Shown in pieces: positions 36,701-51,100 of a DNA stretch of 64,000 nucleotides. The notes below the pieces were generated by a model. The model saw nothing but the letters and a program-made list of their open reading frames with translations. It did not search any database and was not told where the DNA came from. Numbering within the stretch: position 1 is the stretch's first letter; every line of letters begins with the position of its first letter. This DNA comes from Axinella damicornis (lineage: Eukaryota > Porifera > Demospongiae > Axinellida > Axinellidae): positions 2,533,836-2,597,835 of the forward strand of contig OZ007511.1 of the NCBI GenBank assembly GCA_963931865.1. The letters run 5' to 3'. The translations under genes and the position numbers were made by a program.

Positions 36701-39700
36701 ACCACACAACGAAACCACGAAGACATGATCGCAGCTTTGACTCTCACGTTTGGAACTTGGTCTGTCATCAATACCATGAGGGGTGAGACTACAATGACTA
36801 CGCTGTCATTTCGGGCAAGCTTCACATCAAACACGAACGGTATAACACAATGACTTACCAAAACCAGTGCGTAGACAGAGTCTCTTCGTATACTCACTTC
36901 AAAGATGCCCTCTGCTCGTGTTTGAGCGTCATCACTACACACCCAAGTCACTGAAGGTACGAAACAGCCTCGTCTAGATCTTGAATAAAGTCGCCATTAT
37001 TGACAAAATACGATCGTGATATGGTTACGAACATGTATCTGACGTCAACAAGCCATGGGAATGACGCGGTCTTATCCGGGATACCCGGAATGTCGGGAAA
37101 TTAAGTGCATGCGCAAACAGTGGATACCAGGTGCTCTTTCCCCCCTCCGCGCCTGGGTTCGAGGCTACTCTACGGTATAGTTGTAGAAATCTTTCCAATG
37201 AGATTACTCACTGCATGGTCCACTAGAGGTGTTCATAGAACACATACCCCGCACTGAACGTCTAGCTACATGCCAGGATGCATGCAGTGCAGCTACAATC
37301 GACGTGACATCTCTGCCGAGGCGGCTATCGCGTATACTGTTTTCGTGTATGGCCATATCCAAGGTGTGGGAGTGACCGCTTACCGTATATATAAATATTG
37401 TGAAGCTGGAGAGGTGGGGCAAAATGTTACGAATAATAGGAAATAGCTGGAAAAACAGCCGAAACAATAGCCACAATGTCTGTGAAGTACATAGATCGTG
37501 AGAAAACAGTTTCCTAGCGGTCATCTCGAAGCATGAAGTTTCCAAATGCACTGCGTGTCTTGTTCTTGAAGGGACTCTGAGGTCACGAAGAAGTGGAGCC
37601 AATGTTATGAATAGTTATGAAAAGTAGGAAATAGCCGCAATACAGCGAAACGGAGCACCTTGACTTCAGTCAGGTACACATAGAGCAGTTTTTTGCTATT
37701 TGCTATTGTTTGACTCCATTTGGATGTTTTTTGAGGGTCTATGTGGCGAGATTTCAATTTTTTGCGGGCGACAGACGACTGACAGACAGACGGACAAAAC
37801 CGATTGCTTAACCCCGCTTCGCGCATGCGCGCGCGGGGTAAAAATCTCATAGCATCCTTGGATGGCGGGTGCTACATGGAGCCCACCCCACAGGGCCCTT
37901 AGCAATGGCCTTGCGCTGTCCGTACTTGGAACACTACAGCCCAGGGCCATTGTGATCAAATCACGTAGATTCCTTGATGTCTAATGGGTTTCCTTCGCAG
38001 GAGAAAACTTTCACGAATTGAAAATTGGATTTTAGTGGAGAAAACTTGCGGATTTGCCGTAACCCACCTCGCCACACCCACTAATGCTGCATCGGAATGT
38101 GACTTAGTGGTCTGACCATAGATGGCATGAGGTAAAGCATGCCACGAGCGCAAGATAAGATGAGCAAGTTATAGAGCTACGTGGTGGAGTCCATATAGTG
38201 AACGGTAGCTGTCACGCCATGTTCGGCATCTCATTGTGCTTTCTGTGCCTTCTGTTTTTTGGTCCAGTATTGATGGCTGTACCTTTTTTGAAAATCATGG
38301 CTGTCAAAAAGAGGTGAAATTCATACTACAGATATATCCATCATGGCGGGGGGGGGGGGGGGGGGGGGGACGGGGGACGGACGAATCCTACGCTAGCAGG
38401 CAATGTATGACTACTTCATTCCCAAACAGCGCTGGAAAGCGTACAGGGCCGTCATCAGCTAGTACTCAGCATGTCACAGTGTCTGGAACTGATTCTAGGT
38501 TGATTTCGTGGATGAAAGTTTGCAAATCGCAACAGAAACGCAAAAGTTTCTCTCTCCCACGAAAGAAACCCGCTATACGATATCACATGCTAGACAAGAG
38601 TGTGCAGCATGCAACTCCAGACAAACCTCCAGCTGATCCATCATTTGTGTTCACAAGTAAGAAAAAGGAAGTGTCAATTGGATCTCCTTGAGGAGGTATT
38701 GAGATAGCAACTGTCAGTTGGGCCACTCCAGCGCTCTCTGGGACGGACACAGCTGTCTGAACGTAACCCACCGTGATCCCTGCAAAGTGAACAATGTTAT
38801 ATAATTATAGTTACTGAAATACAAATGTGCATAGCATTCACCAGGTACCATGCTATCATGTTTTTCTAACAGTATGCACATGGCATAGGAACTATCTAGT
38901 TCCCCAAAGATTCTGACTACACCGTCGTGATTGCTATCATGCAGTGACCCAACCGTACAATATTGGTGCTGAAACTAACCTTGGTGGTAGAGATACAAGC
39001 ACTTTTGTCGTGCTGTTGGCCGCCATTGCTCGAGCGCTCTCTTTGACTCAGTTTGTTGCCAGCACAGCTCTTACGATGGGCCCACAAAGATTCTGACCAC
39101 ACAGCCATGTTCACTGACGCTTATACATGTAGAAACTCACCGTACTGGCAAAGTTGTAAGCATTGTAATCATTTCTTGTCTTCCCTTTGGCTGCCATTGC
39201 TGACTTGATCATCGACTGAGGGCATGGTCCTCACATGACATGCGTGTTAATTGGAACTAGCTGTAATACTTAGCTTGCACTACTAACGAGTTGCAACTGA
39301 TTCCAATGGTTACCAGGAGTGCGGTTGCCCCTCGTGTAATAATATACATCTATAGAGATATTGTACCATCATCATCCATGATTGTGACAGTTGCGAAGTC
39401 AGGGTCCACTGTCACACGATCGCCAAGCCTAGCTCGGTCAGCAGGTGCCAGTGTCAAGTTGGCAGTGAATGTCTCAGTCCCCTCTGGGATCGTGTCGTTC
39501 ACGATAGACACATTAAAGGAGAGTTGGCGTACACTGTTACTGAATGGGCCCAGACGGAAGTCAGTGAGGGCACCGTAGTCACCAGGAGCTATGGATAGAT
39601 GGATTGAGTGCAATTGCATGTGTGTGAGTGAGTTTGTGTGTTGTTTGTTGTGTATGGTGAGTGGGTGTGAAGTAATGTAATCTGGAAATCTTCATGTTGC

Positions 39701-42700
39701 ATTTTATTATTTCGCGTGATAATATTCTCGTGGACTGGATTGCCTGCGAAAAACATTTACGGCAGCTTATCAGACACATGCAGAGAAAGCACGGAAGGGC
39801 TTACTGCGTTCGAGGCTACTACGATTATCAAGAGACTTGGGAAGCAACTGTTCGCAAAGTACTCGTGTATCAAAAGAACTGAGGAACGCTAGGGACAGAT
39901 ACGCTCTCGCAGTAAAGAATGAAACTTCTACTTACTGAAGAAGGTGTCATGTGTTGCTCGCCTTCCTACGGAGGCTGTCCCTCGGTTGCAGGTATCTATG
40001 CAGGTATATCTAAGAAGAGCCATCTATCTCGCAAGACAACCAGCTATCAATGCGTAAAAATATTGCATAAAAATATTCTGACCATATTAGCTATTTGTTC
40101 ATGTAAAATTTATCTTGTGTACAAAATATTCATGGTTTATGACAAGCACAAAAAAGAATTTTCCAGACATATAGTATATTCATTGAAAGCAAACACAATT
40201 TCAGCCATCATACATATCTACTGTATAGCGCCAATTTTTCGAGGGATCAAATTTTTGCGGATCGGCTGAAACAGCTGGGATGCAGCTATTGGGGAACAGT
40301 TACCAGGCAAGAGAGAACCTGGGAACTGCGGATCCGTTAGTTTTGTGTCCGAGTTGGCCTTGAAATACCAGTAGAGAGCCATCTTGTTTTTGGTGTGACA
40401 CCCACTTCCAAAGCGGGTGTGGCACTAGCTATTGAAAAAAATTTGCGACGTTTTTGTTGACGGAGACAAATCTATGAAAAAACAGGAAATTATGTGCCTT
40501 GAAATTTGGGCACTATACTTAAAGACTCAGTGGCAGATAAGTGTGTATGGGTATGCAAATCAATCTCCAGACATGATGACAAACCTGCAGCTGTTCCATC
40601 ATTTGTGTTCACAAGTAAGAAAAAGGAAGTTTCAATTGGATCTGTTCCAGGAGGTACTGAGATAGCAACAGTCAGCTGGGCCACTCCAGCATCCTCAAAG
40701 ACAGTCACAGATGTGTCAACATAGCCCACTGTGATCTCTGCAAAGTTAAGAATGTTATATAACAGGTACTGAGGTACTAGTATGAAATCCCATGCCATCA
40801 TCAGTAATCTCAAGAACATGCCCATTGAAATGTAGACAATGTCAAGTATGTATATGTATTTCTAACAGCAAGCGCATAACTTACATTTAGATTTACATCT
40901 AGTTCGCTAACATGCTAATGTATATACCATCATTATCCTCGATTGTGACAGTTGCTAAGTCAGGGTCCACTGTCACACGAGTACCAAGCCTAGCTCGGTC
41001 AGCAGGTGCCAGTGTCAAGCTGGCAGTGAAGTTTTCATTGTTCTCTGGGATCATGTCATCCACAATAGACACGTTAAAGGAGAGTTGGCGCACACTGTTA
41101 CTGAATGGACCCAGAGAAAAGTCAGTGAGGGCACCGTAGTCACCAGGAGCTATGGATAGATTGATTGTGTGTGATTGCATGTGTGTGAGTGTGTGCGAGT
41201 GCACGTGTTGTTTGTTGTGCAGGGTGAGTGGATATGAACTTGCAAGTATGTACGTTCACAATTTCAGTGGTTACGCGTGGCTATAGTTAGTCAGTGGCAG
41301 AGAAGTGTTTACTGTATGTAAATCAAACTCCAGACATGGTGACAAACCTGTAGCTGTTCCATCATTCGTGTTCACAAGTAAGAAAAAGGAAGTTTCAATT
41401 GGATCTGCTTGAGGAGGTACTGAGATAGCAACAGTCAGTTGGGCCACTCCAGCACTCTCAAAGACGGTCACAGATGTGTCAACATAACCCACCGTGATTT
41501 CTGCAAAGTGATCAGTGTTATAACATAGTTACCGAGGTACTAGTATGCATATTCATGCCATCATCAGTAATCCCAAGAACATGGCCTTTTAAATGTAGAC
41601 AATTTCAATTACGTACATGTGTATCTAACAGCAAGCACATGGCATCAGAACTTTCATTTTTATCTAGTTCGCTAACATTTCTATAATGCTAATGTACCAT
41701 CACTATCCTCGATTGTGACAGTTGCTAAGTCAGGGTCCACTGTCACACGAGTACCAAGCCTAGTACGGTCAGCAGGTGACAGTGTCAAGCTGGCAGTGAA
41801 GTCTTCATCGTCCTCTGGGATCATGTCATCGACAATAGACACATTAAAGGAGAGTCGGCGCACACTGTCACTGAATGGACCCAGAGAAAAGTCAGTGAGG
41901 GCACCGTAGTCACCAGGAGCTATGGATAGATGGATTGTGTGCGATTGTATGTGTGTGAGTGTGAAGTACAAAGTAAACACGCAGTTTCAGCTACCGTATA
42001 GCACCAAATTTTCGAGGGACAAAACTTGCGGATTGGAGGAAAAATTCAGCATTCAGCCGATGGTTTGTAGAGCCATCTTGTTTTTCAAACAAAACAGCCA
42101 CACCTACTTCCAAAGTGGGTGTGGTACTAGATGCTCAATTTTTGCAGTCGGAGACGAATCTATGAAAAACATGGAAATTATACGGTGGGCATTGTACGGT
42201 AGATAGTTAGTGATTCAGTGGCAGAGAATTGTTTACTGTATGCAAATCAATCTCCAGACATGATGACAAACCTGCAGCTGTTCCATCGTTTGTGTTCACA
42301 AGTAAGAAAAAGGAAGTTTCAATTGGATCTGCTTGAGGAGGTACTGAGATAGCAACAGTCAGTTGGGCCACTCCAGCATTCTCAAAGACGGTCACAGATG
42401 TGTCAACATAACCCACTGCGATCACTGCAGAGTGAACAATGTTATACCTAGTTACTGAACTGCTGACATGCATAGCATTCACCATGCAGGTACCGTGCAA
42501 TGTCAAGAACATGGCAACTCTGAAATGCACACAATGTCACATACATCAGGGCTGTCAAGTTATGGGTATGCCAATGAGTGAGATCTCATGTTTATGTTAT
42601 TGTTGATCGGGAGTGGGAGAGGTACCATGCATATGCAACCATGTAAAAACACACCTGGGGAAACTTTGTCTCTACATCTAAAAGGTGGTGTTGCAACAGT

Positions 42701-45096
42701 AATTAGCTGGTTTTTCCAGCGGTATTTGTACAGGCTTCTGATCATGGTTCAAAGGCTCTTCACTGGCCATTTTAACAGCCAGAATGCTGGCACAGTAACA
42801 TCTGAAGTTGGTCTTGTTTATCATAGAGTCGGTAGACTCTATGTGTAGGGATACAACGGACACGCAATTGAAGCTAATACAAAAAAATCTTCCCAAATCT
42901 CTCCAAATCTCAAAATAGGGCCGCAAATAATCCTTTATGACAACTTACTATTGGTCTTCGAGTGTTTTTCTGGCCCAGGAGACTCCCAGTGTTGTGAATA
43001 ACCGTCGCGAAAGTACCGCGCCAAAAAGTCGCCAAACCGCCAAAATCGGTTTTCTTCTTCTTCTTCTTCTTCTTCTTCTTCTTCTTCTTTCTTCAGACGG
43101 GCTAGTTCAAATTTGGCTGATTCCCTCACGACGGTGTTTGCACAATACAGCAGCATATTTTACACTGAGCAGTGCACGACCCGATCGCTTTTTGGCTACT
43201 TCGAAGTCTCACAAGGCGCTTGAAACCGCCCACTCGATAACTATGGCTTCATGTATGACGCCATTTTCTTCATATGTGTGCATGCGTATACGTAGAGCAA
43301 CTTTGAACTCAAAATTGTGTACTGTGTGCGGAGTGAATGCTATCAAGTATGCTGCTATAAAAATGAGGTAAACAAGTGTAAAAAACCATTAAAAATGTAT
43401 GGAGATGTAGGGATAACAGAACAGCAAAAAATATGAAAACAAGCAGGGATGATGGCATAAAACAGTTCAGTATACAACACCCTACATACTTTTTCTCATT
43501 ATACATGTATTACGTGGAAAGATATGTAAGATGGTGTTGTATACTGAACTGTTTTATGCCATCATCCCTGCTTGTTTTGTTCTGTTATCCCTACATCTCC
43601 ATGCGTTTTTTTACACTTGTATATGATAGAGTGTCTAGCTTTCGCGATAGCGCACATGGAGCTACTACTGAAGTCTATTCAGTGGTCGAAATAAGGATTA
43701 CATGTTGAGCGGTCAAATGTCCTAGCACTTTAGATTTTAATTGGTCGTTTACAAAATATGCTAGGTCATGCCCGTCACCAAAAATAAATCAGAAGAGCAT
43801 GAAAGTATGTTCTCCAAGCTATATGTGTATTGGGAAAAAAGAGAATTTGGTCTACTAGAACTCATGCATAAAGAAAGAGAGAAAAAAGAAATTGGTTGAT
43901 TCGAACCAGGTACAGTCATATGGGTCATGCACTTAGGCGATCGTATTCACGCAAGTTGATTGGTCACGCCTACCAAACAAGTGCATTAGTGTGCAGTCAT
44001 TTTAGCTAAATGCACAGAAATTGACCAATGTCCGCATGTTATTTCGACCTCTGCTACATGACCTAGAACCAAGGGTGCATCGAGCCGCCGAAGGCAGCGA
44101 GAGGGCATGCAACTTCCTATAGCGCATGTATAGATGGCATAGTGCTGAGTGTTACTAAAAATAACATTTCCGGTTAAGCACATGAAATTGCGTGCACGGT
44201 ATGGTTACGGACGTTCGACAGAATTCGGCATAGAACGCCTTCCAAGCGAAGAAAGACGATCTCTAGCCCAAGTACTTTTCTTCTAGTCCGGGTAGCTACC
44301 TCTCCTACCAGTGTAGCGGGCCAGATTCGGAGAAAGTATCGCTGGATGCAAGCCCAACATTCACATTCTCGACAACAGCTCGACGTTTGCTGTTGCGTAA
44401 GTTGGAGGGAGGGAATTATAGCGGGCTCACGCGATGCTGCTGTGGAGCTAGGTAGCTAGGTAGCTAGGTCCTCGTCAAAGACGAACGCTGCAGACAGAAT
44501 GCCAGCCATCTCGAAGAGCAGTAAACGACTGCATATGCATAAGGGGCGCGCGTCTATGGATCACGTGCTTATAGTCAAAATTTGAATTCTATATTCAGCA
44601 TTTTGCCGTCTACAACGTTGCATGCCCTCTCGATGCGCCCTTGCTAGAACCCATGCTGGGGCATCCAATTTCCTGAAGGAGCACCTCTCTCACCGGATTG
44701 AAAAGCGTGAGATCAAGTTTCATTTGCGTGTGAGCGTGAGAATGCATGAGACTTGACAGGCCTGCATACAAACAGTATGCACACAGCATCAGGACATCTA
44801 GATAGCTACATGTATCGTACCATCATCATCCTCGATTGTGACAGTTGCTAAGTCAGGGTTCACTGTCACACGATTACCAAGCCTAGCTCGGTCAGCAGGT
44901 AACAGTGTCAAGTTGGCAGTGAAGGTTTCATCGTTTTCTGGGATCATGTCATCCACAATAGACACATTGAAGGAGAGTTGGCGCACACTGTCACTGAATG
45001 GACCCAGAGAAAAGTCAGTGAGGGCACCGTAGTCACTAGGAGCTATGGATAGATGTATTGTGTGTGATTGCATGTGTGTGTGTGTGTGTGTGTGTG

Positions 45097-45131
<35 letters not shown>

Positions 45132-48100
45132 ATATGAACACAATTTCAGTGGTTATACATAGCATTAGAGTATACATGTAGAAAATGTGCCAATCAGATT
45201 ACAGTGTGGTCCCAAATCTCAACCAGGGGGCGAGCGTGAGTAAGCCTCACATAGACGAGATTGGTGCAACATTTCTCTATATATATACTTGTATATTATG
45301 TCTATATTTCGAGGGGCAACCGCACTCCTGGTAGCCATTGCAACCCCGGTTGCGACTCACCGTAGTGCAAGCTAAGTGTTCAATCCAATTAGCACACATG
45401 CCATCTGGCAACCACGCTCAGTTGCTCACAATAGCAATGGCAGCCAAAGGGAAGACACAGCACTCACAACTTCACCAGCATGGTGAGGTTTGGCACGTAA
45501 GCGTCACTGAACGAGAGTGACCACGACCGTGTTATCATGCTTGTGAGCCCTTCGTGAGAACAATGAAAGTCGAAGAGAGCACTTGAGCAATGGCAGCCGA
45601 CAGCACGACGAAAAGCTCTTGTATCTCCAGCACCAAGGTGAGTTTCAGTAACAAAATTGTACAGTTGGGTCACTGCATGATAGCGATCACAACAGTGTAG
45701 TCAGAATCTTCGTAGGGTATTAATTCCTAAGTTAGTCAATGGTTATAAACATTGCATTACGTGGCACAATTTTTCCCCAACAGGAGTGTAACTATCCCGT
45801 ACGGAGTGCTGTAAATCACTTCCTGCTCGTTTGCATGTCCTTGTGTCATGCATTCAAACCTCAAGCGACTCACCACTGCAACGATGTCGACTTGGAGCCA
45901 GAGACTGTCTGACTGAGACACAAACTATGACAGTCTACCTCAACAAGGCCTTGTAAGGATGGAGACTATAGCGCAGTGGCACTGTGTGCTAGCAAAAGTG
46001 AACATGTGCGAATTGCGCACACTTATTTAAGGCAGTCCCCATGCACTGAAAGCCTGCATTCTAATTGACCAATGAAATCTCCTTGCCAATGTAAACACCA
46101 GGTGCTCTACGTTGTGGCAGGCTCAGGCACAGTACAGTGTAATCATTACTACTAAGGGCCAGGGGCACTCTTCCGAGTTTTGTGGGACACTTCGCAACTA
46201 GGCAATGCTAAATGCTGTGATAATTTACACTGCGGGGGGAGATTTCAATAAACTTGGATCCTAAAAAGATAAAAGAGGTATGTACGTAGAATTTTCACGA
46301 TTGATGTCTCCAAGTTGTTGAGAGGTAAGTACGTTTTGATGGTCAGCATTTTCACTCATGATACAAGAAACTTTCCGTTATTCACAAGAGAGTAGATTTA
46401 CGGTACACATAATGTCATTCAATACATAATGTCATTCAATACATACGAACATACACATCGCGATTCTAGGGCCATCACGATTCTAGGGCCATCACGATTC
46501 TAGGGCCATCACGATTCTAGGGCCATCACAATTCTAGGTCCATCACGATTCTAGGGCCATCACGATTCTAGGGCCATCACGATTCTAGGGCCATCGCGAT
46601 TCTAGGGCCATCGCGATTCTAGGGCCATCGCGATTCTAGGGCCATCATGATTCTAGGGCCATCACGATTCTAGGGCCATCGCGATTCTAGGGCCATCGCG
46701 ATTCTAGGGCCATCATGATTCTAGGGCCATCGCAATTCTAGGGCCATCACATAGATCGCTTGGACTTAATGTCTAACTATCACATAGTGACAAGTGAGTA
46801 CAGTATGTAACTCCAGACATGATGACAAACCTCCAGCTGTAGCGGTTCCATCGTTCGTGTTCACAAGTAAGAAAAAGGAAATGTCGATTTGATCTCCTTG
46901 AGAAGGTATTGAGATAGCAACCGTCAGTTGGGCCACTCCAGCACTCTCTGGGACGGACACAGCTGTGTCAACATACCCCACCGTGATCCCTGCAGAGTGA
47001 AGAATGTTATACATAGTTACTGAAATACGAATATGCAGAGCATCACCGGGTACTGTGCTATCGTGAGTAAAATGTGGCAATTGAAATGTACACGTTTTTC
47101 TAACAGTATGCACGCACACGGAATCACAACTATCTAGTTCCCTAGTATTAATACAAGTAGCTTCGCTCGCTGCACTTGCTCAGCTTCATTGGCCTATATG
47201 AGCAATCCGGCACTAGACAGACAGGTCTCTGCGCAGAGCTGCAGCTCCCCGCTTGCGTTCGCTTCAGCTGCTGCTACTCCCCGATTGCATCTGCTTCAGC
47301 TGCTGTTCCCCGATTGCATCAGCTTCAGCCGCTGCTCCCTCATTGCATCTACTTCAGCTGCTGCTCCCAAATTGCGTCCGCTTCAGCTGCTTCTCCCCGA
47401 TTGTGTTCTCTTCAGCTGCTACTCCCTGATTGTGTTCTCTTCATCTGCTTCTCCCTGATTGCGTCCGCTTCAGCTGCAGCTCACTGATTGCGTCCGCTTC
47501 AGCTTCCCAGCCGAGTTCTGCACCTTCCCAACGTACACAAGCATACACAGAGTTCGAGGATCAGTATATAAGGTACGAAGGTCACGTGTCACTAGTCCAA
47601 CCCCCAGAACATCCCACATCCGTTACACACACACACACACACTTAAATTGTACCATCATTATCCAGGATTGTTACAGTGGCCAAGTCAGGGTCCACTGTC
47701 ACACGATCGCCAAGCCTAGCTCGGTCAGCAGGTGACAGTGTCAAGTTGGCAGTGAATGTCTCAGCCCTCTCTGGGGTCACATCATCCACAATAGACACAT
47801 TAAATGAGAGTTGGCGGACACTGTTACTGAATGGGCCCAGAGGAAAGCCAGCGAGGGCACCGTAGTCACCAGGAGCTATGGATAGGGAGATTGTGTGATT
47901 GCATGTGTGTGAGAGTGTTGTGTGTTGTTTGTTGTGCATGCATGGTGAGTGGTATATACAAACACAATTTCAGCTATCATACACAGGTATCGTATAGTGC
48001 CAATTTTTCGGGGGACAACATTTTTGCAGATTGGAGGAAAAATTCAGCATTCAGACAATGGTTTATGTGAACCAAGTGTACCAAAACAGCTGGGATGCAG

Positions 48101-51100
48101 CTATCCGGGAACAGTTACCTTGCAAGCGAGAACCTGGGAACCGCGGATCCGGTAGTTATATGTCCGAGTTGGCCTTACCATGTTTTAAAACTAGATACTG
48201 AAATCAATTCACGATGCAGTCTGAGACAAACGTACGAAATTATACGCCTTGAAATTTGGGCTATATAGTTAAAGATTCAGTGGCAGATAAGTGCGTATGG
48301 GTATGCAAATCAAACTCCAGACATGATGACAAACCTGCAGCTGTTCCATCATTCGTGTTCACAAGTAAGGAAAAGGAAGTTTCAATTGGATCTGTTCCAG
48401 GAGGTACTGAGATAGCAACAGTCAGCTGGGCTACTCCAGCATCCTCAAAGACAGTCACAGATGTGTCAACATAGCCCACTGTGATCACTGCAAAGTGAAG
48501 AATGTTATATAACAGGTACCGAGGTACTAGTATGAAATCCCATGCCATCATCAGTAATCTCAAGAACATGCCCATTGAAATGTAGACAATGTCAAGTGCG
48601 TACATGTATTTCTAACAGCAAGCGCATAACTTACATTTAGATTATATCTAGTTCGCTAACATGCTAATGTACCATCATCATCCTCGATTGTGACAGTTGC
48701 TAAGTCAGGTTGCACTGTCACACGAGTACCAAGCCTGGTACGGTCAGCAGGTGCCAGTGTCAACCTAGCAGTGAAGTCTTCATCGTCCTCTGGGATCATG
48801 TCATCCACAATAGACACATTAAAGGAGAGTTGGCGCACACTGTCACTGAATGGGCCCAGAGAAAAGCCAGCGAGGGCACCGTAGTCACCAGGAGCTATGG
48901 ATAGATGATTGTGTGTGATTGTATGTGTGTGAGTGTGTGTGAGTGCACGTGTTGTTGTTGTGCAGGGTGAGTGGGTATGAACTTGTAAGTATGTACGTTC
49001 ACAATTTCAGTGGTTACGTGTGGCTATAGTTAATGAGTGGCAGAGAAGTGCTTACTGTATGTAAATCAAACTCCAGACATGGTGACAAACCTGCAGCTGT
49101 TCCATCGTTCGTGTTCACAAGTAAGAAAAAGGAAGTTTCAATTGGATCTCCTTGAGGAGGTACTGAGATAGCAACAGTCAGTTGGGCCACTCCAGCACTC
49201 TCAAGGACAGTCACAGATGTGTCAACATAGCCCACCGTGATCACTGCAAAGTGAACAGTGTTATAACACAGTAACCGAGGTACTAATATGCCTATTCATG
49301 CCATCAACAGTAATCTCAAGAACATGGCCTTTTAATAATAAGTGTAGACTATTTCAATTACGAATATGTGTTTCTAACAGCAAGCACATTGCATCAGAAC
49401 TTTCATTTATATCTAGTTCGCTAACATTTCTATAACATTATTGCTAACGTACCATCATTATCCTCGATTGTGACAGTTGCTAAGTCAGGGTCCACTGTCA
49501 CACGAGTACCAAGCCTAGTACGGTCAGCAGGTGCCAGTGTCAACCTGGCAGTGAAGTCTTCATCGTCCTCTGGGATCATGTCATCCACAATAGATACATT
49601 AAAGGAGAGTTGGCGCACACTGTTACTGAATGGGCCCAGAGAAAAGCCAGCGAGGGCACCGTAGTCACCAGGAGCTATGGATAGATGATTGTGTGTGATT
49701 GTATGTGTGTGAGTGTGTGCGAGTGCATGTGTTGTTTGTTGTGCAGGGTGAGTGGGAATGAACTTTCAAGTTTGTACGTTCACAATTTCAGTGGTTACGC
49801 GTGGCTATAGTTAGTGAGTGGCAGAGAAGTGTTTGCTGCATGTAAATCAAACTCCAGACATGGTGACAAACCTGCAGCTGTTCCATCATTCGTGTTCACA
49901 AGTAAGAAAAAGGAAGTTTCAATTGGATCTCCTTGAGGAGGTACTGAGATAGCAACAGTCAGTTGGGCCACTCCAGCACTCTCAAGGACAGTCACAGATG
50001 TGTCAACATAGCCCACTGTGATCACTGCAAAGTGAACAATGTTATAACATAGTTACTGAGGTACTGATATGCATATTCATGCCATAATCAGTAATCTCAA
50101 GAACATGGCCTTTTAAGGTAGTAAACATGGGTACCGCGATCTCCGAAACCAAGTTGATGGATAAATGGGCAGCATCAAAGCGTACACAAGTTTCAGCAAT
50201 ACTTTGCATCAAACTGCTCCCTCTGCTTGAAAATGCCCTAAAACTCAATTTTAAGGCCCTCTACGAAACTGAAAATTTGGACCCTCTCCAAGGCCCCACC
50301 CACACTCTGACCCCATCATCAATACACACACAAAACAGGCCCAAAAACTACGGATGGATTTACCACCTGCTCTCCTCACTTGCAGGCTACAGCCCAAAAC
50401 TCACTGCCACCCTCAAAAACAGAGGTTTGGCTACCCTAGGCTTTCAAAAAAAAATTCCAAGCACACCACCTAAAACCGACTCAAGCCAAGGGCACTCTTC
50501 AAAAGGTCAACCTACCCCCTGCAAAACTAGGGATGCTTTTCCACGTTCACCTCTCGGTTACAGAGTTTTGGCCACACATCTACTCCCTCTCACCAGCCCA
50601 GTCCAGCTACCAAACCAGCCAAATTCGCCCTAACACAAAAATGGGCGGGGCCTGTAATGCCGAAAGGTCAACTCTCTAGAGTACCTTGGCCAGGGAGCTG
50701 TCGGAGGCTGTTCACTTTCCAGGCTGTTCTTCGGCCACTTCAGCAGACCCACAAACATTCCTGCTCACTCCACCTAGCTATTCACACTCAGATAGCCCAT
50801 CGCTACATTCAATAAGCCAGAATAACTCTTTACTTAAAAAAAAAAAAGAAAAAAAAAAGAGTGTTCAAACAAATCTTCAAGGTACCGCACGGCCACTTCA
50901 GAGTACCGATTTGAAACTTGAAAGGGCCGCTAGCCGCATCAAAGAGAGAAGCCCCCTTTGTTTATTCCGGTTGCCGCCATGGGAAAACGTAAACAGATGA
51001 ATAACTCTAAATAACTGTATGCAAGTGACGTCATCTCATTAATTATTCATGAGCAAAATTGCGCGATTTCGCCGATGCCATGCTTCCTACCTTAAATGTA

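Larger units (their letters stand above)
34058..38626. other. Gene A 4.6-kb intron within domain 17
   Basis: Repeat-filled. Two copies of a 0.4-kb repeat (about 34215-34600 and 35370-35775; a third at 42870-43350) share cgaaagtaccgc-type and pyrimidine-rich blocks. A (TACG)n run lies at 35143-35180, and a G run at 38347. Confidence 0.6.
42425..44820. other. Gene A intron between domains 13 and 14
   Basis: Contains the third copy of the 0.4-kb repeat (42870-43350), the foldback 43372-43620 and the TIR element 44070-44643. Flanking parts match the intron between domains 17 and 18. Confidence 0.6.

Noticed and set aside
46457..46748. CRISPR-like regular repeat
   Set aside because: The 17-bp units are directly adjacent with no spacers, in a eukaryotic intron.
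48690..48884. Repeated 64-codon plus-strand ORFs (also at 30901, 33853, 41715, 44838, 49470, 51218, 51963, 52735 and 53497)
   Set aside because: All lie antisense to the 222-nt S exons and repeat only because those exons repeat.
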